64,000 bases of DNA from the NCBI GenBank assembly GCA_035048485.1, contig CM068587.1, forward strand, positions 47,088,996-47,152,995, in the 5' to 3' direction. The stretch comes from Pteria penguin (lineage: Eukaryota > Mollusca > Bivalvia > Pterioida > Pteriidae). Below are positions 12,334 through 22,031 of this stretch, in pieces. A program made the position numbers and the translations under genes. How positions within the stretch are numbered: the first letter of the stretch is position 1; every line of letters starts with the position of its first letter. Under the pieces are notes generated by a model. It had not been told where the DNA came from. It was given only the letters and a program-made list of their open reading frames with translations, and made no database searches.

Positions 12334-12419
12334 ATACATGTATTAAGTATTTATTGTAAAGATTATTCATATCGATTGCTATATTTTAAAAATTCGACTA
12401 CCTGCTCAGCTCATATAGG

Positions 12420-12717
12420 TTTTGTTTGTTTGTTTGTTTGTTTTTCATTGTTTAACGTCACACTGACTCACGAATATTGCAAATTTATGGTGACAACATC
12501 TAACTGACGCAGTTTTTCAGAAATTTTGACCATTGCATCGGACCAACCGAAGCAGTGAGGGCTCTTTAACGTGCCACGTCTACCGCAACACGGAGCATCG
12601 GTTTTGACTGTCTCATACGAAGGACAGTCAGACACCGACATGTCTACGCTGAGGATCGAACCCCTGACCTCTCGGTCAATAGTCGACCGATCTACCTCTG
12701 AGCGACGCCGGCTTCAG
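12420..12717 (-). mobile_element. tRNA-derived SINE, family B
   Basis: On the minus strand a box-B-like GGGGTTCGATCC is followed by GACTGTCCTTCGTATGAGAC, GCACGTTAAAGAGCCCTCAC, a CATCAGG-equivalent region, GTGTGACGTTAAACA and a CAAA-rich tail. The order matches the copies at 22690, 28885 and 34891. It is inserted in the OTU-hAT intron. Confidence 0.8.
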
Positions 12718-12936
12718 CTCATAAAGCCTATATAGGTACAAATATGTATATATATATATATGTTGGAGCAAAACTTGAAAAGTGTTAAGTGCAAAGTCTA
12801 TTATTTGCACGTCTTACGTCACGTGGTTCACCGGTCAAGAATAAAATTTATTGGAAAAGGGGGGTCCATTCGTATGGTCTTGTGTTCTCTGTACATAATA
12901 ATTATTAATTATGGAAATTTGATTTGTTCTATTTAC

Positions 12937-13195
12937 CTGACAAGAATATCGATACGCAGTTGTAAAGACAGTTGCCATCTCCAGGTACTTTCACTGCAAT
13001 ATATCTATCGCGAGTGTCCTCTGGCAATAATGCTGTTCCAAGGTCGTCTCTCTCAAGCTGCAATGAACGCACTTTTAGGTTATCTTTGCACGTCTTCTTT
13101 TTCAATGCAGCCTCAAATTTTAATCGTAAATCTTGTCTCTGAACCAAATTAGGCGTGCATATTGCATCCCTGACATCCTGAAGGGCATTAGACAT
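12937..13195 (-). pseudogene. OTU-hAT transposase, exon 1 with OTU catalytic box
   Basis: The ATG at 13195 opens an 86-codon exon ending at the donor TTGTCAG|GTAAAT. It contains the OTU signature VPGDGNCLYNCVS, with the probable catalytic Asp73 and Cys76, preceded by a charged helical region. Phase 1 matches the acceptor at 10730, giving an intron of 2,207 bp. The exon itself is undamaged. Similar OTU-like N-termini occur in vertnin-like and transposon-derived proteins of invertebrates; that comparison is from memory. A cellular deubiquitinase gene is less likely because the second exon continues into the hAT domain inside transposon termini. Confidence 0.75.
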
Positions 13196-13494
13196 GATGG
13201 CGACACGTTTTTGAACTTTTTCTCTTTAAAATGGCACAAAACTCGAAATTCGGTCACACTGGAACTATGCTATTACGTCACGTCACGTGATGTAAAGCAT
13301 GATACAGGATGTAACAGAATACCTGCTTACTACAGGGTGTAACAAAAGTAGACTACCCAAGTGTTCAATTAAATTCAGCTGTAGCTGTTCATAACTCTCT
13401 GGAAAGATTAGTATTCTCTCTCTCTCTCTCTCTTTTTTGGCCGGACCAAAGGGGGGTTGCAACCCCCGCAAACCCCCCTCTAGATCCGCCAATG

Positions 13495-14655
13495 GTTCGG
13501 GATACAGATTCCATAGGGGTGGATCCAGGGCGGGGCCAAAAGTGCCCAAAACGGTACCCCTATTCAAAAATCTTCTCCTCCAAAACCAGTGCATAAATGG
13601 GCCAACTAATTGCATTTCAACAATCTATAAAGATGGTTTATCAGAAATGTGTTCGGGGTTATGATCCGTCAAATAGAAATTTACGAGTTTTTGTATGTTT
13701 TTGGACTTAGTGACTTAAATGCAGAAAAGTGTCATGTTTTTCAGTTAATTGATATTGATGATATCTTAATGACTATTTTGATCATAATCATGGTAAGGAA
13801 TATTATTGTGAAAGAATTTTGTCAATATCTCAATTTTTGGATTTTTTATGAATTTTTAAGACTTCAAAAAAAAAAAAAAAAAAAAAAGGAGGGGGGGTGT
13901 TGGCCATTTTTTCATGCATGAAGTACTATAGGTCCTCTATCAATAGACCATATTTCGGTTTTGATAATTGCTGTCTTTTTGTCCGAGCTAATACATTTTG
14001 GCGTTGTTTTTCATAGTGACGTCATAATGCATGACATAGATTCATTATAACGTCACTCTGAAAAACAACGCCAAAAGGTATCAGCTCGGACAAAAAGTCA
14101 TCATTTTATCAAAACCGGAATATGGTCTATATTGTACATTTCATCCTAATTGGTCAACAGATAATGTCACCATGTCTAAAAACTAGGTTTCACAATGGTA
14201 CATATACCACTTGGTAATTAAAATATGGAGTGTAGTTGTTCAAATCCAGCTGTGGCCAATTTTTTTTTTCATTTCTTTACACATCTAGATAATTTTTTAG
14301 ATGTTTCTCAACACTCAACATATGAAATTAGGCCATTTTAAGTTGGATTTGGACAATATTTGTAACAATTGTTGTTCATGACCCAGACTTGAAATCAGTC
14401 AACAAAAGGCCCCACCTAAAGAAAATGACTAACTTGTTGCCCTGAATCACATCTTGCAGAGACAAAGCAAAATCACTTGAATGGAAGTGCAAAAAAGTGT
14501 TGTTTTTTTATTCTGGTCTGAAATAAAATTTGACATATTTTCAACCTTTGGGTTGACTTAGTCACAGTAATGCAAAAATAAATGAATTTTTCCTTCCTGC
14601 ATTACTGATCATCTAGGTACTCAGGTGAGCGATATAGGCCCACTTGGTCCTCTTT
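13495..14655 (+). mobile_element. dispersed element, right part of copy B
   Basis: It starts GTTCGGGATACAGATTCC after the transposon and follows copy A to CTCAGGTGAGCGATATAGGCCC at about 14640. It contains two later insertions relative to copy A: an A-run/G-run patch near 13870 and a 186-bp hairpin element. Confidence 0.7.
13946..14131. mobile_element. hairpin MITE with about 85-bp arms, TA target
   Basis: The left arm from GACCATATTTCGGTTTTGAT is the near-perfect inverse of the right arm ending ATCAAAACCGGAATATGGTC. Only about 13 bases separate the arms. TA dinucleotides flank both ends and copy A lacks this block, so it is an insertion. TA targets suggest a Tc1/mariner-type MITE. Confidence 0.75.
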
Positions 14656-14815
14656 TTGTTGTTGTTGTTGTTGTTGTTGTTTTGTTTTGATTTGTTTGTT
14701 GTTTTGTGTTTATTTATGTTTTATTTTTTTTTTTTTTGGATAGTTGTATGTATTTATAAAATATTCATGGTTTCATGTTTAACTTTTTTAAAATCTAATT
14801 TGTTACATTCACCAG

Positions 14816-14903
14816 CTTGGAAATGAAGTACAGTTCGCCCGGGAATGGACACTTTCCTTTAATATTTCCAAAGTAGATTTTGATGCAATCGCCTTAGAAG
14901 GAG
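14816..14903 (+). CDS. lectin-like gene, exon 3 of 5 found
   Basis: Acceptor ACATTCACCAG, donor GAAGGAG|GTAAGAA. It enters in phase 0 and leaves in phase 1. The 29-codon peptide begins LGNEVQFAREWTLSFNISK and carries an N-glycosylation sequon (NIS). Both splice sites are strong and the phase fits exons on either side. The preceding intron (4597-14815) is about 10.2 kb and consists largely of transposons, including the whole hAT5-like element in antisense. Confidence 0.55.
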
Positions 14904-15002
14904 GTAAGAAAACTCAAATTTTCAGATTCAGCGCTGTATTGAAACGAAGAGACAGTTGCCTTTATGTATTCTGTTGGGTATTTCAATCGTAACATCCCCC
15001 CC

Positions 15003-15025
15003 CCCCCCACACACACACACACACA
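15003..15025. repeat. C-run and (AC)n microsatellite
   Basis: A short poly-C run continues directly into ACACAC. Confidence 0.8.
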
Positions 15026-15271
15026 TAGACACAAAAGTATTTCATTCATTGTGACTAGTATTTCAGTAAATATACTACGGAATCAAACTTCGCCATCAGG
15101 TTTCGTGTGTCACCCACTTTAAGCATTTAGCCACTATAAAGATTCAAACATATAGCACGTAGATTTTCAAAATTCATGTTCTATACTATGATGATTCTAG
15201 TATGCTCGAGATACGACAAGTATATTTCATGTACATTCATATATCACATCGATTTAGATACAATAGGAGCC

Positions 15272-15300
15272 AGTGGCGTAGCTGGTTTAAAATTTCGTGT
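15272..15300 (+). mobile_element. isolated hAT5-type end
   Basis: The 15-base sequence CAGTGGCGTAGCTGG matches the canonical hAT5 terminus. No matching right end was found nearby, so this is probably a truncated element. Confidence 0.4.
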
Positions 15301-15482
15301 ATTCAGATCAATGATAATTAAGGGAAAGGGGGATCTGCGAAAAGCGGAAATTATACCTACAAAACAAAACAAACTTCAAAATACTAAGTACATGAATTGC
15401 ATACATGTACATTGTAATAAATATTAATAATACAATTAAGACCTACAGCATGTTCTACAAATAAATCGTGCATTCATTTGTG

Positions 15483-15551
15483 GTTGTGTGTGTGTGTGTG
15501 TGTGTAGGTGTGTGTGTAGGTGTAGGTGTGTGTGTGTGTGTGTGTGTGTGT
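15483..15551. repeat. (GT)n microsatellite
   Basis: About 68 bases of GT with GTAG interruptions, lying in the intron between exons 3 and 4. Confidence 0.9.
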
Positions 15552-15665
15552 ATTGGGGCGCTATACGCCACCGTCTCTGTTGTAAATTGTATTAATAATC
15601 ATTGCATAAAAGAAGAAAAAGATAATGGATATGTGTAGTGAAGTGATTTAATTGTCTCCTCTCAG

Positions 15666-15848
15666 AACCTCCCTGCCCTATTGGAGCTGACTTGAATATT
15701 AGACACAGAGTTTGCTACGGGATATTTAAAATGAATGGACTATCTGTAGAATATTTTGATTTGGTGGAAAGCTGTAAAGAAAAGGAGTTCACAGGACTGG
15801 CCAAGATAAACTCAAAATGGAAGCAAACAATGTATACGAACTATCTAC
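15666..15848 (+). CDS. lectin-like gene, exon 4: N-terminal half of the C-type-lectin-like domain
   Basis: Acceptor TGTCTCCTCTCAG, donor CTAC|GTAAGTAC, phase 1 to phase 1, 61 codons. The joined codon is GAA, giving EPPCPIGADLNIRHRVCYGI, then LSVEYFDLVESCKEKEFTGL, AKINSK. The order C-P-x-G, then C-Y, then an amphipathic helix with a cysteine and L-A-x-I, is that of the first half of a CTLD. Both splice sites are near consensus. The fold assignment comes from motif order; the family is highly divergent and sugar binding cannot be claimed. Confidence 0.65.
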
Positions 15849-16061
15849 GTAAGTACCCCATTGATAAATATTATAAATTATACATTGCATATGATCAGGT
15901 TATATCATATTTAGATCATATATAATGAATTATACCGCATTTACACACGGTTTAATTTTGTTCTTTTGTGATATTTAAATTGATCAACATAACAGTTCTC
16001 TATCCTATCCTAGAAATACGACAAGAGATCTTACTGCATGACAAAATTAACATAAGTGTAA

Positions 16062-16065
<4 letters not shown>

Positions 16066-16102
<37 letters not shown>
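16066..16102. repeat. (GA)n microsatellite
   Basis: A clean AG run of about 36 bases in the intron between exons 4 and 5. Confidence 0.9.
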
Positions 16103-16103
<1 letters not shown>

Positions 16104-16221
16104 CGGTCATATAAAATGTATTGGACGTCACAGAAATGGCTATCAAGGAGCTGATAACGTTTTGTGTTGGAATTCACACATTCTACATTCCCAACTGCCT
16201 CGGATGTGTCCACATCAAACT

Positions 16222-16345
16222 GATGTTGATGGGTGTGTTGTTTTACGTCGCTTTCAACAATTTTTCAGTCAAATTGCGATATGAAAGTAGATGGTAACCA
16301 AAATGTACATTGATGCATATCGAGAATCGAGCCCAGATCGTGGCC
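16222..16345 (-). mobile_element. SINE family A, degenerate partial copy
   Basis: On the minus strand, ACGTCGCTTTCAACAATTTT in inverse orientation (the conserved 3' tail) and a decayed tRNA-like part (ATCGAGAATCGAGCCC inverse) are visible. The copy has no clear flanking duplication. Confidence 0.6.
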
Positions 16346-16471
16346 GAGCATTTACCAAATCTGTCTCCTATTCGGCTATTGTAAGTCTCTGTGTAGTAAA
16401 CTGGGCGTCCAACGTAAGGAAATTCAATATTCAAAAAATAAGAACATTGTCTTCAAAGCTTAACATATTTT

Positions 16472-16525
16472 ATTCCATTACTACACGTGTTTCGGCATTA
16501 TGAGCCTCTTCAGTTAATGATGCAT
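16472..16525 (-). ncRNA. hammerhead ribozyme-like motif beside a Penelope-like fragment
   Basis: On the minus strand: CTGAAGA (16513-16507), stem II GGC-TCATAAT-GCC, GAAA (16493-16490), a CACGTG mini-stem III and a TA cleavage site before GTAATGG. Stem I can form about six pairs between CATCATTA upstream and TAATGG downstream, with one mismatch next to the core. All invariant core positions of the type-I hammerhead are present. It lies about 150 bases downstream of the GIY-YIG fragment on the same strand, where Penelope-like elements are known to carry hammerheads. Confidence 0.6.
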
Positions 16526-16660
16526 GATAATACAACAAGCAAGTATATATACACATATTCTTAGATAATAATGATAACAGTAGAATATCAGATAAAGTAT
16601 ATAGTAAGTATTTTAACAAAGTATCTGATATAATCTCACATTCCACTATGTGGGATGATG

Positions 16661-17135
16661 CTATGTTTTGTTAAGGGAAGGTTTATATTTGTTGATGAAA
16701 TCTTGTTCTTTGATCGTAATGATTGAATAGTTGTCTGTTTGGTATATAGGCATAACCTTAAATTTGCCATTACTGCAATGGTTAAGGTGTTTGCTCACAA
16801 ATAACACTCGGTTTTGTGAGTGTTTTATATTGCTTTTATGTAAAGCTACTCTGTGGTTTAAACATTGTGTTGACCCAATATATTCTTCTTTACATTTGTC
16901 ACATGATATGACATATATTACATTTTTAGAATTACAAGTTAGTTTTCGTTTTACTAGGTGCTGACCGTTACCATTTTTTGAAATTATACACATTTCCTTC
17001 CATAATTATATCACAAACCTTACATTTTTTATTTTTGCATTTTGTTACACCTACATTTTCCGATTCCCAGTATTAAAATTTGATTTGGCAGATGTAATTA
17101 ATTGTTTCAGATTTTTGGTTGTCTCTTGCTTTTAA
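16661..17135 (-). pseudogene. Penelope-like element, C-terminal GIY-YIG endonuclease fragment
   Basis: The best frame (16993 to 16661) encodes TCNSKNVIYVISCDKCKEEY followed by IGST, a run reaching HRVALHKSNIKHS, and FINKYKPSLNK. This is the GIY-YIG nuclease with the CxxC insertion typical of Penelope-like elements. Upstream pieces RQPKNLKQLITSAKSNF and VTKCKNKKCKVCDIIMEG lie in other frames, so at least two frameshifts occur (near 17050 and at the A-run near 16975). The reverse-transcriptase part is absent. It lies in the last intron of the lectin-like gene, in antisense. Confidence 0.8.
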
Positions 17136-17724
17136 TAATTTGTATCTTATTTAGAATTTTGTTTGAATATATATATATATATTGTACGAAAGGTGTTTTA
17201 TTCAATCACTGATTTGCTTAAATTAGATCACAATATAGGTTTTGTTACTAAAATTATCTTGATTCTGTACGACTTTTTCTTTACTTGTGTTTTTATTGAT
17301 AATCACGCAATTGAGTTTAGTAAAATACGTGATACGGAAATTGTAGACTTATAACTGTACTCCGCTTTGGCTACCAAGCTTGTCAATTTATGACCAAAAT
17401 TAACGAGGGTATTATGGAATATGTTTATATTCTCATATGCCAATACATAAAAGTAGAGGTTGCCATGTAAACTGTATAATCATACAAATGACTTTTTGAT
17501 GGAGACTTTTTTAAACATCACTGATCAAACCTTAACAAACCTTGAACCTATGAAACACCAAACAAATAAACAGACATACCTTTAGGGTATGCAATATTGG
17601 ACCATACTGTCACCATTGCTGTCACTTTAAATAATTTTAAAATCACATTTCTTATTTCTTTACCCAAGTATGCATTTATAACTCGTAACTCACTTAATTA
17701 GAAAAGGTTTGCACGGACCCTTTG

Positions 17725-17930
17725 GGTTCCAGTTATCGAGAATCGATTGTAACACGTAGACCTTGATTTCTTGTTACAATCGATTCTCGAAAACACGTAG
17801 ACCTTGATTTCATGTTACAATCAATTCTCGATAACACGTAGACCTTGATTTCATGTTACAGTCGATTCTCGATAACTCGCAGAACTTCATTTCATGTTAC
17901 AGTCGATTTTCGATAACACATACAGTAGAA
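17725..17930. repeat. 41-bp tandem repeat, about 4.5 copies
   Basis: The unit includes TTACAATCGATTCTCGATAA and CACGTAGACCTTGATTTCAT and repeats every 41 bases, with AATCGATT and similar variants. It is intronic. Confidence 0.85.
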
Positions 17931-18124
17931 TCTGCACTTTCAAATACATGTATATTTTCAAACCAATTGTATTTGTATATTTAAGTGGTTTTTTTTCAAT
18001 TTTATTGTATATCACATCGGTAAATTAAATGCAAACATTACATGCAATGTAAATTTCAAAGGTGACTGCATATTGAAAATCTTCATTCTATACTTTCCTC
18101 ACTTCTTTTTATAAATTTTTGCAG

Positions 18125-18372
18125 AACATAAAACACAGGTTGAATGTGTTGTCATCCAGGGACAATACAAAAAGGGACAATGGAAATTCGACAATGGCAA
18201 AGGTCTAAAATATTTCTCTTGGGCTTTGACAGAAGAAATAAAAATTCCAGACAATGAAACAGCAAATATAATTCTACAGCGAAGCGTCTCTATGCTGTGG
18301 AGGCCATGTCTTGAATGCGCCGATTGTTTTCGCGAAGACTCGCTTTACTACCTATGCGAAAGAAAGCTATAA
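18125..18372 (+). CDS. lectin-like gene, terminal exon: C-terminal half of the C-type-lectin-like domain
   Basis: The acceptor TAAATTTTTGCAG precedes 82 whole codons ending in TAA. The peptide contains GQWKFDNGKGLKYFSWALTE, matching the CTLD core W-x-W-x-D-G-x-x-x-x-Y-x-x-W, then RPCLECADCF and the closing LYYLCERKL (cf. F-I-C-E). The usual EPN/WND calcium motif is not evident, so calcium-dependent sugar binding is doubtful. Summed with the other exons about 250 residues are recovered, probably secreted. The gene ends 59 bases before a hAT5-type MITE and a LINE, and no poly(A) signal is seen between the stop and the MITE. Confidence 0.7.
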
Positions 18373-18431
18373 AGAAGACTGGTCAAACTCATTGTTGAAA
18401 TGTATGGTTTTACTGCCGCGTCCAAATATAT

Positions 18432-18590
18432 CAGTTGCGGATTTATAGGGGGGGGGGCCTCCACCCCCCCCCCCTTTTCTCCACATATCTACAAGTAAAA
18501 ATCCAGATTTAGCACCAAAAATGGCTGAGTAGTTTGGTTTATACACATGTGCTCCCCCCCCCTTTTTTTGAAATCCTGGATCCGCCACTG
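18432..18590. mobile_element. hAT5-type MITE, 159 bp, TSD TATAT
   Basis: It starts CAGTTGCGGATTTATAGG and ends CCTGGATCCGCCACTG. TATAT occurs on both sides (18427-18431 and 18591-18595). The termini match the 5.86-kb element at 7638. Confidence 0.85.
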
Positions 18591-21062
18591 TATATCAATG
18601 ATAATGATATGAATACTGTATTGGGCATAGATAACTGTGTTACTACATTTGTTGAAGAGCTTAATAATATTATGTCAGATTTTCATAAAGTTCAATGTTA
18701 TAGACGAACTACTGACCAGAAAGTGTCGAATTCCGACAGAAAAGTTAATGATAAATCATCTGGCGATAAACCTTGGTTCAACTCTGATTGCAAGCAACTT
18801 TACTTGAATTATCGCAAAGCCCTTTTTGAATTTAATAAATGTAAATCCAATGAGAATCATGTTATTTTGCATGCTTGTAAAAAGGAGTACAAGAAAATGG
18901 AATGTAAATTAAAGAGGAGGTACCTGTTCGATCAAGGCAATATGATGCAATCTTTGAGAAAAAATAACCCAAGGGAGTTTTATAAGCATTTTACAAAAAA
19001 GAAAAGCTCAAAACCTGATTTATCCCTGGATGATTTTACAAAACATTTTAAATCCTTATGTGGTCAGTATACTGATGTGAATAATGATGTATATCCTGAG
19101 CATGGTGATGATGAAATCTTTGTCGAACTCAATAAAACAATAACATCAGAGGAGATTATTAAAGCTGTCAAAGGGCTTAAACGCAATAAAAGCCATAGTA
19201 AAGATGGAATTCTGAACGAATATTTTATAGAATTTGCCGATATTCTCGTTCCATTTTTACACACTATATTTAATGCTATGTTAAATACTGGATGTTTTCC
19301 CGATGTTCTGTGTAATGCTCTTATTGTCCCTGTACATAAGAAAGGGAGTTTATCAGAGCCTCAAAACTTTAGAGGAATCAGTTTAATAAGTTGCGTCACT
19401 AAATTGTTTACTTCTATATTGAATACTAGATTGTTGTCATGGTCTAATGATAATGATGTTATTTCTGACGCACAATTTGGTTTTCGCCCTAAACATAGTA
19501 CTGTAGACGCTATTTTCGCTTTAAATACAATAATTGATAAACATTTAAGGGAAAAATCTAGATTATATTGTTGTTTTATTGATTTTAAACAAGCTTTTGA
19601 TTCCATCGACAGAAATAAACTTTGGCTTAAGATTTCACGTCTTGGAATCAGGGGTAACATGCTCAGAGTTATAAAAACTTTATATAGTAAAATAAAAACC
19701 AGTGTTTTGCTTAATGGCAAGGTTTCTGAGCCATTTATGAACCACTTGGGTCTTTTACAAGGGGAGATAATTTCACCGATTTTATTTTCTTACTATGTTA
19801 ATGATTGTGAAATGGATTTCTTAAAAAACGGATGTGAACCTACCGATTTGCAAAACCTATCTCTGTACTTACTAATGTATGCAGACGATATGGTAATTTT
19901 TTCTAGAAGTATTACAGGTTTGCAAAAACTTTTAGATGCTCTGTATTTGTATACTGAAAAGTGGTCACTTACTGTAAATATCAGCAAAACTAAAGTAATG
20001 GTGTTTAGAAATGGTGGAAACATAAAAACGGAAGAAATGTGGTCTTATAATGGTAAAAAAATTGATATTGTTAATGATTTTTGTTACCTGGGTATTGTAT
20101 TGAATTATAATGGCAAGTTTTTTAAAACTCAAAAACAGTTAGCGTTACAATGCAGAAAAGCGATGTTTACATTAAAAAGAAAATATACCCAGATGAGTTT
20201 TAACCATGTCACTCTATTGTCTTTGTTTGATACTTATATTTCCAGTATCTCTTTTTACGGTTGTGAAATATGGGGCCTCCATTCTGCTCCCGATTTAGAA
20301 AAAGTTCATTTAGACTACTGTAAGACTATTCTAGGCGTAAAGAGATCTACACCAAACTCAATGGTATACTGTGAACTAGGAAGACTTCCTTGGTTGTGTT
20401 TTAGAAAATTAAGAATTATAAAATATTGGCTGAAACTTTCAAAATCCAATAACTGTATCTTAAAAGCTTCCATTGATCACTTATATCAAGAATATTATCA
20501 AAATCCTAATTGTAAAAACTGGATTGCTAATGTACATAATATTTTATCTGAAATTGGGATGAGTGATATTTTTACATGTTGTAGTGGTGTAGACATACAA
20601 TATATAATATGCAATGTTAAACAACGGCTCATGGATATGTATAAGCAGTCTGTACTTGGTGATATAAACGATTCTTCTAAATGTTTCTTGTATCGACATA
20701 TTGTTGACAGCGTAAATTTGCAAAGTTATTTGTCCAAACCTATGTACAATCAATATAAAAAATACATCTGTAAGTTGAGACTTTCTTCTCACTGCTTGTC
20801 AATTGAGACTGGTAGATATAAGAATGTTCCTGTGTGTAGAAGACTCTGTCCACTGTGTAAAATTGATGTTGAAGACGAATTTCATTTTATGCTTAAATGT
20901 CCCGCATATTCGGCTCTGAGATGTAAATTTTTAAAAAGTTATTATTATAATCGCCCCTCTGTCTTCAAATTAACTCAACTGCTGAGTTCTCAAAATGTTA
21001 AAGAACTGAGAAACATTGGTAAATTTATTAAACAAGCCTTTTCAATAAGAAAAAATGTGTGA
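18534..21062 (+). CDS. non-LTR retrotransposon reverse transcriptase, 5'-truncated ORF2
   Basis: The open frame is 842 codons without a break. The first about 19 codons derive from the adjacent MITE, so the retroelement part starts near 18596. Residues about 75-190 form the basic linker after the missing endonuclease. The RT domain runs about 260-520 with LIVPVHKKGS, the FIDFKQAFDS motif (Asp350), LLQGEIISPILF and YADD at 449-452. The C-terminus carries a zinc-knuckle-like CPLC...EDEFHFMLKCP near residues 770-795. No RNase H or endonuclease is present. The layout suggests a Jockey/CR1-type LINE, but the clade is not certain. The intact ORF implies recent insertion. Confidence 0.9.
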   Translation: MVYTHVLPPPFFEILDPPLYINDNDMNTVLGIDNCVTTFVEELNNIMSDFHKVQCYRRTTDQKVSNSDRKVNDKSSGDKPWFNSDCKQLYLNYRKALFEFNKCKSNENHVILHACKKEYKKMECKLKRRYLFDQGNMMQSLRKNNPREFYKHFTKKKSSKPDLSLDDFTKHFKSLCGQYTDVNNDVYPEHGDDEIFVELNKTITSEEIIKAVKGLKRNKSHSKDGILNEYFIEFADILVPFLHTIFNAMLNTGCFPDVLCNALIVPVHKKGSLSEPQNFRGISLISCVTKLFTSILNTRLLSWSNDNDVISDAQFGFRPKHSTVDAIFALNTIIDKHLREKSRLYCCFIDFKQAFDSIDRNKLWLKISRLGIRGNMLRVIKTLYSKIKTSVLLNGKVSEPFMNHLGLLQGEIISPILFSYYVNDCEMDFLKNGCEPTDLQNLSLYLLMYADDMVIFSRSITGLQKLLDALYLYTEKWSLTVNISKTKVMVFRNGGNIKTEEMWSYNGKKIDIVNDFCYLGIVLNYNGKFFKTQKQLALQCRKAMFTLKRKYTQMSFNHVTLLSLFDTYISSISFYGCEIWGLHSAPDLEKVHLDYCKTILGVKRSTPNSMVYCELGRLPWLCFRKLRIIKYWLKLSKSNNCILKASIDHLYQEYYQNPNCKNWIANVHNILSEIGMSDIFTCCSGVDIQYIICNVKQRLMDMYKQSVLGDINDSSKCFLYRHIVDSVNLQSYLSKPMYNQYKKYICKLRLSSHCLSIETGRYKNVPVCRRLCPLCKIDVEDEFHFMLKCPAYSALRCKFLKSYYYNRPSVFKLTQLLSSQNVKELRNIGKFIKQAFSIRKNV

Positions 21063-21364
21063 AATCTTATTTACATTTTTTATTCATCTTTTTTTTTTTT
21101 TCAATCTGCACTATCATATCCATTATATTTTTCATAAGCATGCTTATGTATGTGTATGTATATGTATATGTATGTATGTATATATATGTATATATATATA
21201 TGTATGTATGTGTGTATATGTGTGTATGTATGTGTATATGCGTGTATGCATATTATATGATCTACTTGTACTTGACCTTGATGTGTATTTGTATATGTAA
21301 TCACTGTTTTGTATTATATATCTATATGCTGTATGGCATTTGATAAATAAACTATATATATATC
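18596..21364 (+). mobile_element. 5'-truncated LINE with microsatellite 3' end
   Basis: After the ORF stop comes about 300 bp of 3' region with a T-run, a long TATG/TG microsatellite (21136-21255), an AATAAA at 21346-21351 and a short TA-rich end. The 5' break coincides with the right end and TSD of a hAT5 MITE, so the exact 5' boundary cannot be fixed. Confidence 0.75.
21136..21258. repeat. (TATG)n / (TG)n microsatellite in LINE 3' region
   Basis: Alternating TATG and TA motifs over about 120 bases. Both strands stay open as Tyr/Val/Cys or His/Thr/Ile repeats, which are not genes. Confidence 0.85.
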
Positions 21365-21455
21365 GTAATGTAACGATATTTGTTTGAGAGTTTGAAGAAA
21401 ACTGCATAATTGTATATTGCTTATTAGATAGTAAAGTAGAATTCTGCTGTTTTAA

Positions 21456-22031
21456 CGCTGTATACCGTATGTTCGCTAGTACAGTGCATATCAAAGGTTA
21501 ATTTATTGTAAATTGTTTTGATTATATATATAAGTCTATAACATATTAAAAAAGGACCCTTGCAAATGTTGTGATCAAATTCGTCGTATTAAATGAGATA
21601 TGGCTGTCTAAAACGCGATGTTTGTTAAGATAATGTTTACAACCAACTTATCACGTGATCTAATTCTGAAGCCGCTGCATCATGGGCACTGATGGAGGGC
21701 GAGATAAATAAACTTGACGAGTAACTTTAAAACTCTGCAATAAAGTCTGCTAAGGTTAGTATTTACTGAAATCGTTTTCTTTTGGAGTCTCCCTTCATCG
21801 TATTTGTTTTGATTAAACTGCGCATGCGCGAGGTCAGGTTATCGTTGTATTTATGGAATACCCACTTTATTTACGACGTATTTTCTCATTATTTTGATAT
21901 CTCCGAGGGTTTAAAGCAACAAAAATTGTTATTAACGCAAAGTTAATAACTTCAACCATACGAGAAAAATACAGTTTTTGTTTTACATGCCCTAAATTTT
22001 GAAATAATACCGAATTGTAGGGTATACAACT
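21456..22031. mobile_element. piggyBac-type MITE, full copy 1 (576 bp)
   Basis: TTAA flanks both sides (21452-21455 and 22032-22035). The left end is CGCTGTATACCGTATG; the right end, inverted, is AGTTGTATACCCTAC. TTAA targets are the hallmark of piggyBac. There is no coding capacity. An internal GCGCATGCGC palindrome is shared with copy 2. Confidence 0.85.

Larger units (their letters stand above)
10730..12936 (-). other. intron of the OTU-hAT gene
   Basis: Read on the minus strand the intron starts GTAAAT and ends TTTCAG. It holds a palindrome-array element (11485-12333) and a SINE (12420-12717), which probably account for more than half of its length. Confidence 0.75.
7638..13494 (-). mobile_element. 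complete hAT5-like DNA transposon carrying an OTU-transposase gene
   Basis: The left terminus reads CAGGCGCGGATCTAGG. The right terminus, inverted, reads CATTGGCGGATCTAGA. Both are followed by G-rich runs. The element is flanked by GTTCG at 7633-7637 and 13495-13499, and the surrounding repeat family shows only one GTTCG in the uninterrupted copy near 6483. That makes the 5-bp target duplication convincing. The length is 5857 bp. Five-bp duplications and CAGTGGCG-type ends fit the hAT5 clade as I know it. Inside are a two-exon minus-strand gene, an intronic palindromic element and a SINE, both probably later insertions. Confidence 0.85.

Noticed and set aside
18367..18588. 73-codon Gly/Pro-rich minus-strand frame (MADPGFQKKGGG)
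   Set aside because: It is the translation of the hAT5-type MITE with its G- and C-runs; the same kind of frame appears wherever this element lies.
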